Positions 1-13,873 are shown, counted from the stretch's first letter. The stretch is DNA of 64,000 nucleotides from Syngnathus acus (GCF_901709675.1 NC_051090.1:4704342-4768341), one strand, 5' to 3'. Notes: generated by a model from the sequence alone, not told the origin. Made by a program: numbers and translations.

Positions 1-3000
1 GCTGCCTTTCCTCAGGCGTTCTCGAATCTCAGGGGGCAATGTTGTCGTTGGAATTCAAAAAGCAAAGCCGGTTTTATGTCCATAAAAGGGCAGCAGAGGC
101 TAGCTTAAAGTTTCTGCCGTGAGCGACGGGACATCGAGATTGATGGGCTAGCTAAAGACGTCGTCCGCGACGTATTGAATGTGCCTGATTTAATGACTCA
201 GCACTTTGCTTCTGACTTTGACGGACATGTTAATTGACTTAATGGGAAAATTCCTTCGACTGGCTCTCCGTGCCAGTGAAGGAGATACAAAGATTTTTTA
301 ATCTGTGATTCATTCCGCGTGCATTTAAGGTCGATGTGTGCCGTGACGGCTAACGAAAATCATTTCTCGAAATGTATTTTAACCTCTGATCCGAATCGTG
401 GAAACACAAATACTTTCATTAGTCAGAAAGTCAAGTAAATGCCGGAATCAATTATTTCACTCACTTCACTCTGGTCTCTTACTTGTTACAAGAATGCAAA
501 CAAGCAGATAAAGCAGCGCAAATAAATACCAAGTCAAAACTGGTGTTTGTTGATAACTCATAATTTTTCACTTTAAAAGCACAACTGTGACAATAAAAGA
601 TACATGGCAACAAATATTGAGCATCTATGACGACGCTAAATGCTAACATGCTCAACCCGTTCCCATAAAGCTTTTCCACGTTACACCAAAGCAAAAGTCT
701 TAGAAGTCATTATGCAATTAAAAAAACAAAATCATCTTCATGTGTGACCAGGTCCTTTTGTAACGAAGCATCACGGCAATCCATTTTTCAAACTAAGTCC
801 GATTTAATTGATTTATTTTCACTCATTTTTGTCTAGTTTTGATCTTGAGGTGACGTAATGCAGCTCTGCTCCCACACAGTGAGGAGGAGGCAATGAAACT
901 TCTCAGACAGTTCAAGCGAACATTAAATTGCTCTGCTCATTATAAACAGATGAACGAATCTGCACTATTCAATAAATAATCTATTTTTTTGGCCGCCGAT
1001 TAAGTGACTATCGACTACAAACCACACTAACAATAACCCCAACTGTTTTCATTGTTCTTATCCCGCCCTCTCATTTCTTTCCTGAATCGAACGGACGATA
1101 TCCGATGTGTGGATTCTTTTGTGTCTCTACAAATTGAATAGTTGCTCACACATGCGCACGACAACAAAAGCGCTCGTCCTCTTGGGGGTTCGTAGCGTAA
1201 GAGTGGGGAAACGCTGGCCATCTGTATGCATCTTAACAATCGCAACCCTCAAATGGTTCATCTGCATCTCAGATTGTATCACCATTATGAAAACAAATAT
1301 CATATTCATTATAGTTCTTTGCAGGTTTTAGGCTCATTAAAGTATGTTTACTGCAGTTATGTAATTATTCCTTCTTGTATTGCTTTTCTTAAGCCCGGTC
1401 TTTTAAAAAAAGAATACACCCAAAGGGACACTTTGTTTTTAAGAAGATTACCTCACAGGGGAGGCAAAAAAAAATAAAAAATCTGTCATTATGAACATAA
1501 AATAAAATAAACAGCATCTCCTGCGGGGGTTACTTAAAGCAAACCGAGAGAGGAGCACCCGACAAAGGAGAAAAAAAAGCAATGGGAATATGAAGTATAG
1601 CCACCAAGCCGCCATCCATTGTTAGCGCCCTCCAATTATGACTTGGATTAATTCAGCGCACATAACAGTTACCAGATGTCATTATTTATTTAGAGTATTT
1701 AATAGGCAAAATGCTTCCTGTGAATAATATATTTGGGGTGGGGGGGGGGGGGTCTCTCTTGATGAATATTCACAAGCTGCGAAGGAGGTAAGAGGGGGAG
1801 GATGATATTTGGCCCAGCTGCACCGCTCGTTCGCTCGGCTACGGGGGCGACGGCGGGATCAATATGGCTCGAGCCATGTGTGTGTGTGTGTGTGTGCGCC
1901 ATTAGACGAGCCAAAGCTGCTCCGAGCCAGTTAGGCTCGTCTCCCTCTGCTGGGAAAAGGGGGCTGTTCGCTGAGCTGTCAATCACTGGATAGCCGGTGT
2001 TGTTTTTATTAAGCCCATAAGATAAGGTGCATATTATTATGGATTTTCGACGCAGCCACTCATCAGTAATTCATCAGAGATGAAAATCTTAGGGATGGAA
2101 TTTGTTTGGGATTTTTATATTTCGTCTTGTTTGTATGGTAACGCGCTCATTTTCCATCTTTGATTTGCGGCGCGGACGTGATTTGAGCTGAAAAGCAATT
2201 GAGAAAGTTTCGATGATAGTTTTATCAGAAAGTGACAGCGCTACCTACAGGCCTGGCGTGCATATTACAGCATACGGCTTTAGTGAAGATGACTAGATTA
2301 GCACTTTCCCTTGCAGAAAAAAAAACTTCGATTTCCGCTCACGTGCTTGGCCACGACTCAAGTGTAAAATTGAATCGCTCTGTCTGTGTCCGAACTGCGC
2401 TTACCTCAGCCGGCCAGAACGTGGCATCGTTGAAGAAAAAGGGGACATCGGCAACCTCATGAGAGGAGTAGATAACAACGCTATAAAGACTCAAGAAGAG
2501 GATGGAAAGGGAGGAAGGACAAGTCCTCTTGAGGTGTCACCACAAGACCGAAATCAGCGATTACTCATCCGGAAAATATAAAAACGGCGGGTGGGGGGGG
2601 GGGGCTCTATGGCACAAAAGAACAGATTTGGGGGAAAACAAAGACATAAAAGGACAGAGCTTGTGATCCACAGCATGAACAAAAGCCGGACAAAGGCAAA
2701 AGCCGGGACCTTCTACAATATGCATGAGGGCTGAAGAAGCGGGACGCAATGATACTGATAGGTCACTAACACACAAAGGCCCACACATGGCTGCTCAAGC
2801 AGGCACAATTCAAATGAAATCCTGATCGATGGAGCCAGGCGATTTGGAGATTCGGGCTTGGGTCATTAGGAAGGACACGGGAGGTGGACACAAGTAAACA
2901 TCACAGCCCAAGAGGAAGGAAATGTTGTGTCAAATTTCACTTTCACTTGACATTCTCAGTCTAATGACATCACAAAACTAGAAAGAAACTTCTGTTCAAA

Positions 3001-3878
3001 TTTGGGCTGAAGAGCTGACGGTGAATTGTAATTCGGTATAAGAGAGGAAATTGTAAGAGAATGTCGAAAGTGCAACTTGGGTAATGTAAAATGACTTAAT
3101 CATAGTCGTGTTATCATGACAATTAGTGTGCTCAATGAGGTTTCGATTTCTGATGAGAGCTGCTCAAATGCTACCATGCTAACAACAAGGATGCTAGTCT
3201 GAGAATAAAAAGCAAGTGTCGTGAATGAACAAAATATTTTGGAGTTGGAATGTTTGTAAATTTGTGAAAGTGTGGAAAAATATGAATATTTGTAATGTGA
3301 CTTTCAAAATGATGTCTGAATGGGCTGAACATTTTCAAGTTGACATTGTATGAATAAGTAGAGGAAATGGAAGCAGGAGTTACATTTGCAAAATATCTAC
3401 ATTCATTTCAGTGGGATTCATTTTTCAGAAAGGAAAAATTGAAAACTGAAAAAAATAATTGATTGATTAATTAATTGATGGTGGCCCAGATGTCTTAAAT
3501 GCGCTGGATATGATTGTTGGACTGGTTTGATTTTGAGAACTGTGGAAGGATTCGGCACAATTTTTATTTATTTTTTTAAATCTGCATTGATTTAGGAAAA
3601 TTTGGAATTCTGAAAAGATATGAATTTGGGGAATGTGACTTTTCAGCATGTCATGAATGATCTGAATAAGTTTGGTTCAATAATCAAAGCCATAGAAAAA
3701 TATGGAATCTGCATATTGTAATGTCAAGTTTTAGAAGGACTTAAAAAGTGTCATCATATTTTTTTGGTGCAGAACAACATACTACCAAACAATCTTCACA
3801 CAATATATAATTATGTCCAAAACATCTTTTGCAGCAAAAAGTCACAATACTTGAAAATGCTCTCAGTGGCAAACTCAC
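1..3878. other. Gene-free stretch, left edge
   Basis: I see no supportable gene here. Open frames are short, lack splice context and resemble no family I know. The stretch holds a G-run (about 1740-1752), a TG repeat (1877-1896), a second G-run near 2590-2602, and AT-rich blocks. Positions about 1600-2200 are mixed-composition, low-repeat sequence with many homeodomain-core motifs (ATTA/TAAT), the look of vertebrate conserved non-coding elements; that is an impression and needs alignment. Confidence 0.5.
1877..1896. repeat. TG dinucleotide microsatellite
   Basis: Ten uninterrupted TG units. Short microsatellites like this are frequent in fish intergenic DNA. Confidence 0.95.
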
Positions 3879-3973
3879 CTTCCGGCAGAGGTGAGGTCCG
3901 GTCCAGAGGAATGCAGCGCGATGATGCTCACAGCCTTCCTGAAGCCTTTGGATGCGATGCAAGTGGTAGAGAG
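3879..3973 (-). other. Isolated candidate exon of unknown gene
   Basis: On the minus strand a 95-nt block lies between a good acceptor (long T tract ending CTGCAG, just above 3973) and a strong donor (AAG|gtgagt, just below 3879). One frame is open across it and reads LSTTCIASKGFRKAVSIIAL and onward, with mixed polar and hydrophobic content; a second frame is also open. I do not recognise the product and find no partner exon nearby, so it may be an internal exon of a long-intron gene, a non-coding RNA exon, or chance. Confidence 0.3.
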
Positions 3974-6900
3974 CTGCAGGGCATCCAAAAAAAAAAAAAG
4001 TCGATAAGAATGTGTGTGAAGGAAAAAATAAATAAAAACACAGCGACACTCGTTGTTGGTCTTTATCCGTAAAGAGGTGTCCGTGCGTGACTCCTGGAAG
4101 AGGAGAGTGAGTGGTGATGAGGAGCTCCGGAGCGGTGCTCACCTCTCCAGCAGCTGAGCGCTACTGAACAAAAGAGCGCGCTGCAGTATTCTAATGAGGG
4201 GGAGGAGATGGGGGCGGTGTAGGGGTGCTTACAAAAAAGGCAAGGGGGGGGGGTTTATAGATTACAAGTTGCTGCCTTTAAGCTTGAATCATGAAATTTG
4301 GTCAAGTCTTATCATGTCTTGTAATGATGAAATTGGCCTGCTGCAATCAGCTTGACGTTCCAATCAAGTATGTAATCATCAAATTATTGACTGTACACAA
4401 AAAATATGTAGTTATTGTTTATCGTGACAACAGAAAGAGTTGGAAGAGCGCTTCGGTTAAAAGATCCGGCAGAACGTAATGTCATCTAAAGCAAGGCGGC
4501 GCTTTGAAGCATCGCAAGTATAATGATCCCCCAAGAGGGCCCGGCCGGCCGGCCGCCTGCATGTGTGTGCGTGCGTGCATGCAGGCGCCGGCTTTTGTTC
4601 CTCTCTCTTCAAGATTTTGTTCTCATTGCCATTTATCTTCAGCTAACAAAACGCGCTAACGCTCACGTGAACATTTAACATCCAGTTAGGAACCGGAGCT
4701 GTCCGCGGTGCTGATCGAGTGATTACTTTACTTAAATACATTTAGAGGGGGGGGATTATTTCGATTCATTTCATTTTAAAAGGTTAAAGCCATGAAAGTG
4801 CAGCTTTGTTTTGAAGCGCTGTCTGCCCTTCTTGAAATGACATGAACCACCAAACAAGGGAGAAAGTGCTCCAAATAATACATTTTCAAAAGGCATCTCT
4901 ATTGATCACATGGCGTCCCAGCTCTTTGGGTTTATTTTGTGTAGTCAGACCACCGCACTGGGATCAAACGCATATTTGATGCGGCGGTTGGAGTTTCAAA
5001 CTCCACGCATGGCTTGGAAGCGTCCTTTGGCTGCTGTTGATTACAGTTTCTGAATCCTTAATTAGACAAAACGCAGAGAGAGGGGCTTATTAAAAATACC
5101 GTCTAGTCACCCGTGAATCCCACTGGAATAATTAATCACGTTTGTCCCTGAGAGGTTTTATTTTGGAGGAAAAAGAATCAAGTTTACTTTGAGCGTAAAG
5201 GCCACGATGGAAAGCGACGAGAGATGAGCTGGAGTTGACTACGCCGCGGCTTGTCTGCCGGGCACCAACAAGGTCAATTAAAGAGCAGTAAAATCAAGTC
5301 AACCTTGAACAAAGGGAGCGATAAAACCCTCCTTGCTAAGACATGTCATTCGAATCAATTATAGTGGATTACAGGTCAATAACAATGTAATTGTCATTGC
5401 AAAAGTGTACCCCCCCCCCCAAGGTGCAGGTTGAGCGGGCTAATTGGGCAAAATGGCAGAAAAAGGATGCGCTCTTGGATAATTGCAGGCATATTTTATT
5501 AAATTGGCTTGTGGCTAAAAACACAGATGAGCAACGGCGAGGGGGTCGGGCGTGTTAAAAAAAAAAAAAAAAAAAAGCGGTTTGAGGTTTTTGTGGTTAG
5601 GAGCGCTGATGGCGACTCCGCAGCTGAGTGACCTGCATACGACACACGGGCACTAAAAGCCAATCGACAAATGCACTCGGCCATTTGTCATCCGTCGCCT
5701 GATTGAAGGGCTAGATTACCTGCTGGTGGAGGGTGGGGGCGGAGCTTAGAGGGCAAGACGGAGGCCAGGGGGGGAGGAATTATGGAGGACGCGAAAGGCT
5801 CAGCCGCGATGGTGATTGGTTGCAGTCGTGTTTTACGGTTTGTATATTTAATTTCTCACAATTGAGCATACTGAATGTCTATTAAGCGCGATTCAAATAT
5901 GGTAGCAGTCAGAAAAAAAAAATCTTTAAAAAAGATCAGACCTTGAGTTGTTTTGTGTCAAATTATTTCTTATAAATGCAGTTGAAAGTGAGCTTGAGCA
6001 CATTTGGCTCGCCGTTTATTGACGTTTCCATCTGGAGTGCGAGCACAATATGTGCAGTAGACAAAAGGCTTTTTTTTTCCCCCCTCTCCCCCCCCCAATA
6101 AAATAACTGACATAATGCCTTGTGGCATGTCTAGCAAACAAAGAGGACAGAAGGGGAGCTGTAGCGTCAAATCTTATACAGATAAAATTTGATGAACATA
6201 ATGTGCTTCTAACAATAACAATGAAACCGACTGACATTTGAAATCGACTTGCTCGAGTGACTCATCGTCTCGTGATATTACCGCTAAATATCATCATAAT
6301 ATCAGATTGTTGTTGTTCTTTATTTCATGCTAGTTTCACAACATACGTCTTTTGGACCAGTATTGTCTTATCGCTACGCCCACTTCTGAAGTAAACAGTG
6401 ATAACTAATTAAGCCACTGATGGATTAACTGCGCCGCGTTGACCGAGCGCCTCATTAAGGAAGTGCGCAAAAATGACGGGGGGGAGCGACAGATGATGGG
6501 GAAATTAAAGAATGAACTGTTATGCTTTGGAAGAAGGCCAACGCTAATGTGACTTGGACACACTTTTAGAGTTGATGAGATATAATATCGCCCAAAAAAT
6601 TATTCCGCCAAAGGTATTTCAAGGCGCCGGCTGCGTCAATTTTAATGATGCAAGCCAAACACTATTTACAGCTTGTGTTCTACTTTTCCCGCTCCACTAT
6701 GTTAGGTCGAGTAAGTAAAAAGGGATTCGTCACGCTGTCGACATCCCACCAACAATCCCCCGACCGCCGCACGCGCTCTTCGTTCATTGTGTGACTTACA
6801 GTGCAAATGGCGAGATGAGGGCGGCAAAGTGATGACAGGACGGAGACGTTATGGATGTCCACAGCGGGCGTTAATGCACTTAATGCACCACGAGAGGCAG

Positions 6901-7020
6901 AAATGGACTTTGATGGATGACGCCGATGAAACAGAACACGAGTCGTCTGTTGCGTTCAATCCCGTTCCGCCGTCCCAATCCGGGATGTTTCCTCTCAGCC
7001 CGTTGTAGCCTAGCTGGATG

Positions 7021-7039
7021 ACACACACACACACACACA
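7021..7039. repeat. AC dinucleotide microsatellite
   Basis: About nine and a half AC units in intergenic DNA. Confidence 0.95.
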
Positions 7040-7410
7040 GAGTCAATATCATTTAACGCTTTCCTCCACAACTGACCTCCATTCCTCATCCCCGCCACCT
7101 CTCGAGGTTGTCTCCCATCAACTCTCACGGCAGATCACAACATCATCTGCAAACATCATAGTCCGCCGAGACTCCTGTCCGACCTCGTCTGCCAATCTGT
7201 CCATCACCTCGGCGAATAAGAACCGGCCCGCATCTTTCATCCCGTCACCCCTTTTACCTTGTCACTCCAGCAGCACACCTCAACTTAGACTGTTGTGAAG
7301 AAAGCCTTTTTTTTTTTTCATTTAATGTTTTATATGATGAAATGAGGTGCTAATGGGCAATTTGAGCAAACTGGTTGTCTGAGGCTGAAACGCCTTTTAA
7401 AATTATGTAT

Positions 7411-7412
<2 letters not shown>

Positions 7413-7444
<32 letters not shown>
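7413..7444. repeat. AC dinucleotide microsatellite
   Basis: About sixteen CA units, followed by a degenerate continuation (CATATACACACA) to about 7453. It is the longest dinucleotide tract in the window and likely polymorphic. Confidence 0.95.
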
Positions 7445-7454
<10 letters not shown>

Positions 7455-10400
7455 AACTCCGTCAACACACTTATTTAAATTACGGACCGAGCCGAGCAGT
7501 CACGGCGTCCATATGGTCGCCTCCAGCTTTTCCGACTCTAATGATGTCATTGGAGAATAAATGTCAAGATTCGCAGGGGAAGGGAAAAGAGTCTCACGGA
7601 GCTTTATGCTTTCTTTAGGGAGGTTTTTATTTCTCCCTAAGCTTCTACCAACATGGAGGTAAATTTAACAAACCTAGTAATTTTCTGCATTGCAAATGAG
7701 GTAATTATTCATAATCCTTGAAATGATGCTGTGTTCCATACAAGTGGGAAGCTGGAAAATTCCAAAGTCTGACTCAGAGGAAGAACATTTGAAAAGCCAC
7801 CCAAGTCGCAAATCCCACTGGAGGCAAAATGATCAAATAAACTGAGGTTAGAGGACGATTTAACAACAAAAGAACAGTCCTTCTTCTTGCTGAGCTTCTC
7901 AAGTCAAACACAATTCTATAAAAGAGCATTAGCACAAATAAGCCTTTTTTTTTTTTTTTTTTTTTTATAAATAATACGTCAGGCTCTCTTGCACTCTCGC
8001 AAGTGCACGCCTCCAAACTCAATTACCGGCGAAGTTGCGAGCGAGTGTCGGCCGCCCAAGTAATACATCAATGTCGCGCGGCGGCCATATCTACCGGTGG
8101 AATATCATTTTCTCATGTTCTCTTCAAATCAGTTCCCAAACAGGTAAAATGAAAACAAACTGCTATTTCTGCCAGCCACGGCCCATTTAACAAGGTTCTG
8201 AATGGGAACGCTGATTGAAAAAAAAATGGAGAGAAAAAAGAATGTGATCCTCAACCTAGATAGAAGAAAAGTTGATTTTCCCTCTGTGGCATGCCAAACA
8301 TGATTTTACGGATTCAGAAGCTCTGAACGACCAACGGGCCGATTTCGTCGGCCATTTTGCCACATGAAAAACTCCAATCCGAGCAGGTATTTCCGAGCGC
8401 TACCAAGCGGCAGCTTCAAAGTAATAAACGAGACAAGGGGCGATGCCTCCGGACACGTTTTCCTGCCAGAAAAGACCTGGCAAAGTTTACGTCTGCAGCC
8501 GGCTGCCAGGTTGTGTAAACGTATGCTAATGACGGCTAGCGAGAGCGCTCTAATGAGCCTTTATCCCCGCCCCCTGCCACCTTTCCCTGATTAACTGGCC
8601 TCCAGGAAAAAAAAAAAAAAAGGCAGCCGACAGCCTCGCAGTGATAGACTTCTTTTAAAGTGAAGAGAGCTATTTTTTGTCTCCACTTAAAATCCCTTCC
8701 ATGAAAGCCAGCTAGGAAAAAGCTTTCCATTTTTGAGCCTACTCACAGCGGGGATTTTTTTTTTTTTTCCCCTCTCTTTTCTCAAGAGCCGATGGTGCTA
8801 TATTCCACGCTCCTCGGAGCTACAAATGTTGCATTCGTGTACTTAAATGAGGCGGGGAGGATGAAAAGCGTTCGAGCATAAACAACATATTCTTTGGCTC
8901 GCTTTAATGCGGCGGGGCAAACACCTCATGCCAGGCTATTATGTGCGGAGGGGGAAAAAAAAAAGAATGCTAAATGGGGTGAAACGCACAGTAGAGAGGC
9001 CGCGTGCGCATATGCGATTAAAACAATGTTGATTTGACACAAAGTGCCGGAAGGTTGTGTGGAGTTAACAAGGCGGTGCACACGCACACGCACACACATC
9101 CCCCCACTGTACTGGACTACAAAGAGCAGAAGTAGTCCCACATGAATTGTGGATTGTCTTCGCCAAAGTCTCTTTGTCTTTCACCTTTGCCTCTTCTTCC
9201 CCAAACTAAATCAAGATTGCACGTTTTCTTCTTGAACCGGCTTCCAGTTTGAAGCTTTAACGTGAAAAGGTTGACGGGAGGCGGGTTGAGGGGGCACGTG
9301 GAGGGGGGGCGGGGGGGTTGTCCAATGTCTGCTGTTGGACTAACTCAATCGCAAGGAACACAACAGAGCCCCAGGCTGATTTCCAAAAGGCAAATTGTCA
9401 TTCCGAGCGGCGAAGCACCTGTCTGCTGGAGTTCATCTCCGGTGCTGTGTTCTCAAGAGACGAGGGCGGGGGGGATGCTTCAGAAGACCACGTGAAGATG
9501 GTCGGCAGAACAATGAGGACGGAATGAAAGTGAAATAGAATTGAAATGGAAAAATCCGTTCCCGCTGCCATTCACACAGCCACTCGATATAAAACCTGAT
9601 TGCGAGGGAGCGAGACCTTTTGGACCCAGAAGGTGCATTTAAAATGGTGTTCTCCACATGCATCCTCCACCTCGCTCCTAACCTTCAAGAAGCGGTCCAA
9701 TTACAAAGCTGTCGAGACAGATTAAAGAGGCAGCCCATTTGACGGAAGCTCAACACACTGTGCGCTACATCTCGCCCCTCCAAGCACGCTCGTGCAGAAA
9801 ACAACTAAGCTGACACGCAAGTACCCCCGCACATCTGTCAGCAGTACTTGACCCCGTCAGACACCCCCGGCACGCTGATTGTCAGCGCGAGGGGCAAGCC
9901 AACATGAAAGCCATTGACGGGCTCTTTTTAATTGCGGCAGAGTCAAAGTAGTTGGCGCCTGTCAGATTGCAAGAGGTGAAAATGAAGCGTGCAATCCCAA
10001 AAGAAAACCTTTTTCTGTCATTAAATGCGTTCAAAGCCGAGGTGGTCATGAAAGCGTCTTTGGATGCATAGCGTCGTCATCTCTGTCCAACGTAATTTTA
10101 CCAACAGATGATGATGCTCAAAAGCTTCACCCAAGACTAATTTGTTTGACGGCCAAACTTATCGGAATGCAATTTCATGCTTGGGTGTTTTGTCGCTGAT
10201 ATTGGCGTGTGTCGCTGACATTTCCGTTTAATTTTCGGAAAAACAATATGGACGTAATAACATCACAGAACTGATAATTAACTGGCTGCAATTTTTGACT
10301 GATTGGTGGCTTTCAGAGTTCTTATAAGATACCTGTTTCATCCACCTTGGTAAACATTTCGGGGTTTTCTTTCTCAGTTGGAAACCTGCGTTTGCGCCGT

Positions 10401-10692
10401 AATGGGTGTGAACACAGCCAACTTGTTTACTGGCTTTCGTTGACCCGAAAATACAGCCCTTAAAGTAAAACTCCAGTTCAAGTTGTTTTACTCACCACAA
10501 ACTCCAGAGGGGAACATCTGCCTCTTTAGCAGCTAAATGTTCGCTAATTACTCGCTAATACACGCAACATCTGCCTGTTGCGGCTGCTCATGGATAACAA
10601 CGGGAAAATCATATCAGGTTGTTAATGTCATGCTTTTTTTTTTTTACACCATACAGATTGTTATTTGTGACTGACCTTTTCTTCATCTGCAG

Positions 10693-10743
10693 AAGAAGAT
10701 GATGATGATGTGTCTGCTACATCGGAGGCACCAAAGTTATGAC
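10693..10743 (+). other. Weak candidate terminal exon
   Basis: A good acceptor (ttcttcatctgcag) is followed by a frame that reads an acidic run, then VSATSEAPKL, then a TGA at 10741-10743. It could be the last coding exon of a plus-strand gene whose earlier exons I cannot find. A GAT/GAA repeat can give such an acidic frame by chance, so confidence is low. Confidence 0.15.
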
Positions 10744-11438
10744 TTGATACTACCTTGGAAACTTATGAAAGTCTTTGACTTTAGTTGGACTTGAACTCCG
10801 TGAGCTTTGACAAATCCTGTTTCTGTCTGAAAATATTTTCAAGAGCGTCTGCTATTCATTTTGAAAGAAGAGTTATTTTTGTCGAGCACACTCGAACCTG
10901 GCAGCCCACCGCTATGTTGTAAAGCGGAGTGCAGAGGCCACTGTGTGAAGCAAGCATCATGGAGGGATGTGAAGATTATCCAAATTGAACTCAACCATTA
11001 TATTTGGGCAAGGTAAGAGACACAAGACAAAGACGGCTGAGCTCATTTAGATAAGATAGTCAAACTTAAGCTAAGCTTTATGTTGGTTTTTCTACCACAA
11101 AAAAAATCCAAAACACAAAAAAAAAGTCGTTTAATACCTTGGTGGTGCGCCTCGCCACCTTTTACAAGGCGACAAGAAAGTGATCTCACAGACAGAGAAT
11201 CACATCCATCCCTCACGGTGAGTGAATAAATTACAAGTGATTGTGCTTTGTAATGAAGGCAGCGGTGCATATTGTGCAAACGTGCTGCTTTTTAATGATT
11301 TAATTAAAGAGCCTCACTCAAACTGGAGCGGAAAATTTCAACACGGAGCTGAGCAAGACCGAGAGAGGAAGAAAAAAAAAAAACAATCCTGTGTTAATTT
11401 CTGCAATGGTTTGGCAGATGTGCTTCATGTTTTTTTTT

Positions 11439-11440
<2 letters not shown>

Positions 11441-11470
<30 letters not shown>
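11441..11470. repeat. CT dinucleotide microsatellite
   Basis: About fifteen CT units after a short T run. Confidence 0.95.
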
Positions 11471-11473
<3 letters not shown>

Positions 11474-13081
11474 TCTTCCTTTTCCCCACTCCACAATTGG
11501 CTCATTTACCCATCGGGATGCTCTAATTCTCCCACATACACTTTAGACCAGAATGCCATCTGTGGCTTTAGGCAGCTGAGCTTGTGCTTAATCATTAGAC
11601 AGATTGACTAAATCCAATTTAAACATGTGTAGTCGTGTTCCAAACAGCAATCCTGAAGTTAAACATCTTTTTCTGGTCCATTATACTACTTTATGAAGCA
11701 CTGAAAATCTGCGTGTGTGCGTGTCTTTCTGACCACACCCCTCACCAACACACAATTGCCTTAAATAGTATGCCACCATCTTGTGGCCAACAGTGTAATT
11801 ACACTTAAAGTCAACAGCTCACGACAGACGTTATAAATGTAGTGTACAAATAAACAAACCTGAAACCCGCAATAGACTGTATATTTTTGTTTTTAGCAGT
11901 TTGGATAGATTTCACCAGACAATTTTGGCCAAAAGCCAAACCCAAGCCAATTTTGGTGCCTTCCACAATGGTGGCTCCACTGTAATTAGTTGTTGTACGA
12001 CAACAATCACTTTTATTCACAATGCAGCAGCAGAAAGGTCATCCTGCCAAGACAAAATTCTAATTATGTCCAGTCAAGGTCCCAATTTGACTCTGAAAAA
12101 CTCTTCTCCACCTAGCCAAGCAGAATGTAATGTAATTTCTTCGCACTTCAGGAAAGAAGACGCTACGAAGAGGAATTTGGATGGAGAAAAAAAACTCAAG
12201 GATCTTGCCATACAAAAGAAAAGTCTCTGAGAGCATCAGCAAAAGCTATAGAGGTCTGAAAAGAAACATTGACCATGAGAAACAACCCCCCCACACACAC
12301 ACACGCACACACAATGCAAGCAAATACTTTATATAGTCACTGAATCTAGTCGCACAAATCCATTTAAAAAGAACAGCATTGGTTTAATTGTCTGTTATTG
12401 TTTCAATCTAAACAATCAATCGGGACAACAGATAAAAATCGATCCGATATCGAAGAATATTTCCAGCAGCCAAAAACAGAAATTTTGATGGTGGCTAATC
12501 ATGCTTGCTATTGAAACTGTTATTTGAGTTTATATCAGCGCTTTGTTGTTTTAGCCATTCTTAAACTGTATGTCTTAAATACTGACAGAAAACATCTTTA
12601 CAGACTATGTGAAGGAAATCTGGAAATCAAATTACTGTGACAATTAAAAGAGGGTTAATAGGAAACATCACGATTGGAGACGATCGCAATTATCTGAGAA
12701 AAGAGTTCAGGGAGAGTTTACGGCGTTGCCAGTCAAAAATAATTACAGCAGCTATTTTGTCTTTAAATCTGGCATAAAATAAAACACCCTCTAGGACCTC
12801 TATGACTCTCGCTAATATATACCTTATTTCAGACATATAACACAGTGCACAGAGCTTTTGTTGTTGTTGAAACGGTTGCCTGGCAACTTACCTGGGTTAT
12901 GAGTTTCCTATTGATGGCGGAAAAAAATAATAATAATTATTGAGAGGACTGCACATCTTCAAACTATTGAAGGATCCTTGCTCTTCAACACACACACAGA
13001 CCTTTGCCTGCAGGGCCATTGGAATATATAACAATTTTGTTTATTGATGTATGGAACTTAATTAACAACATTTCACTTTTC

Positions 13082-13192
13082 TGGAGAAAACCCACGCAGG
13101 CACGGGGGGAATATGCAAACTCCACACAGGAAGGCGGGAGTCGGAATCGATCCCAGCAACTCTGAATTATGAGGCGGACGTGGTAACCGGCG
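13082..13192. repeat. Dispersed teleost repeat fragment
   Basis: The stretch carries the stock phrase 'GGAGAAAACCCACGCAGGCA...ATGCAAACTCCACACAGGAAGG...' that recurs across teleost genomes in interspersed (LINE/SINE-related) repeats. The copy is diverged and truncated. I recognise the motif from general knowledge but cannot assign the exact family without a repeat library. Confidence 0.7.
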
Positions 13193-13824
13193 ACAGCTTT
13201 AATACAATTTAAAGGTATAAGTTATGTATTATTCATGAGGATTCACTACATAACGGCTTTATGGCTTATTTCAGTGAGGCTGCAATTTTAAAGACGTCAC
13301 GAAGCTGCTGTGCAAGCAAGTGTATGCAAAACCAGCTAAATAACCCGAGTGAACTCCCATAAACATGGAGAAGATTCATTTTAGCAAGAAAAAGTTGTTC
13401 ACTGGAAATAAAATGCTAAAAAAAAAAAGACTCTATTTTGATGAGCGTTTTCAGTCCTTCTTTTACAAGGCAATAAAAAGTACTTGACAATATAAATATC
13501 ACTCACCCCAGCTGCTGAATCCAATGAGCCTGTTTTAGAAGAAAGTACAAAAATAGTTTTTAAATGAAGGGAGTAAAAATAAACATTGTCAAACAATTAA
13601 ATACTCAGGTACTCTTATTTGAAAAATCTACGGGAAGATGCTATTTGTTTAGCATTACGACCAGCTAGTTACGTTGCGCTTCATTCACGAATGTTTAAAA
13701 ATGTTACCTTTTCGATTCCTTTTTGTTTTTCATTTTGTACCGTTGTTAAGAGGGAAGCAAACAATTCGCGTCCTTAAAATACGACTGTTAAACTTTTTAC
13801 ACATACGCTCACACTAGTCAAAGA

Positions 13825-13873
13825 CGCCATTACATATTTTGTAATGGCGGGCTTACGTATTTTGTAATGGCGG
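13825..13873 (+). promoter_or_regulatory. Repeated GTAATGGCGG motifs upstream of NR2C2AP
   Basis: The 16-mer TATTTTGTAATGGCGG occurs twice, at 13835-13850 and 13858-13873, and an inverted GCCATTAC sits just upstream at about 13827, making a short hairpin-capable inverted repeat. The ATGGCGG core resembles YY1-type sites common near housekeeping promoters. The block lies about 120 bp before the NR2C2AP start codon, so a promoter role is plausible but inferred. Confidence 0.4.

Larger units (their letters stand above)
3974..13081. other. Gene desert with microsatellites
   Basis: No gene is supportable over about 9 kb apart from a weak terminal-exon candidate near 10,693. The stretch contains AC repeats, a CT repeat, several poly(A)/poly(T) runs and G/C runs. 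Blocks around 5030-5400, 8320-8720 and 9640-9990 are balanced in composition, low in simple repeats and rich in TAAT/ATTA cores, which suggests cis-regulatory elements of a developmental gene outside the window. This is inference from appearance only. Confidence 0.5.
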
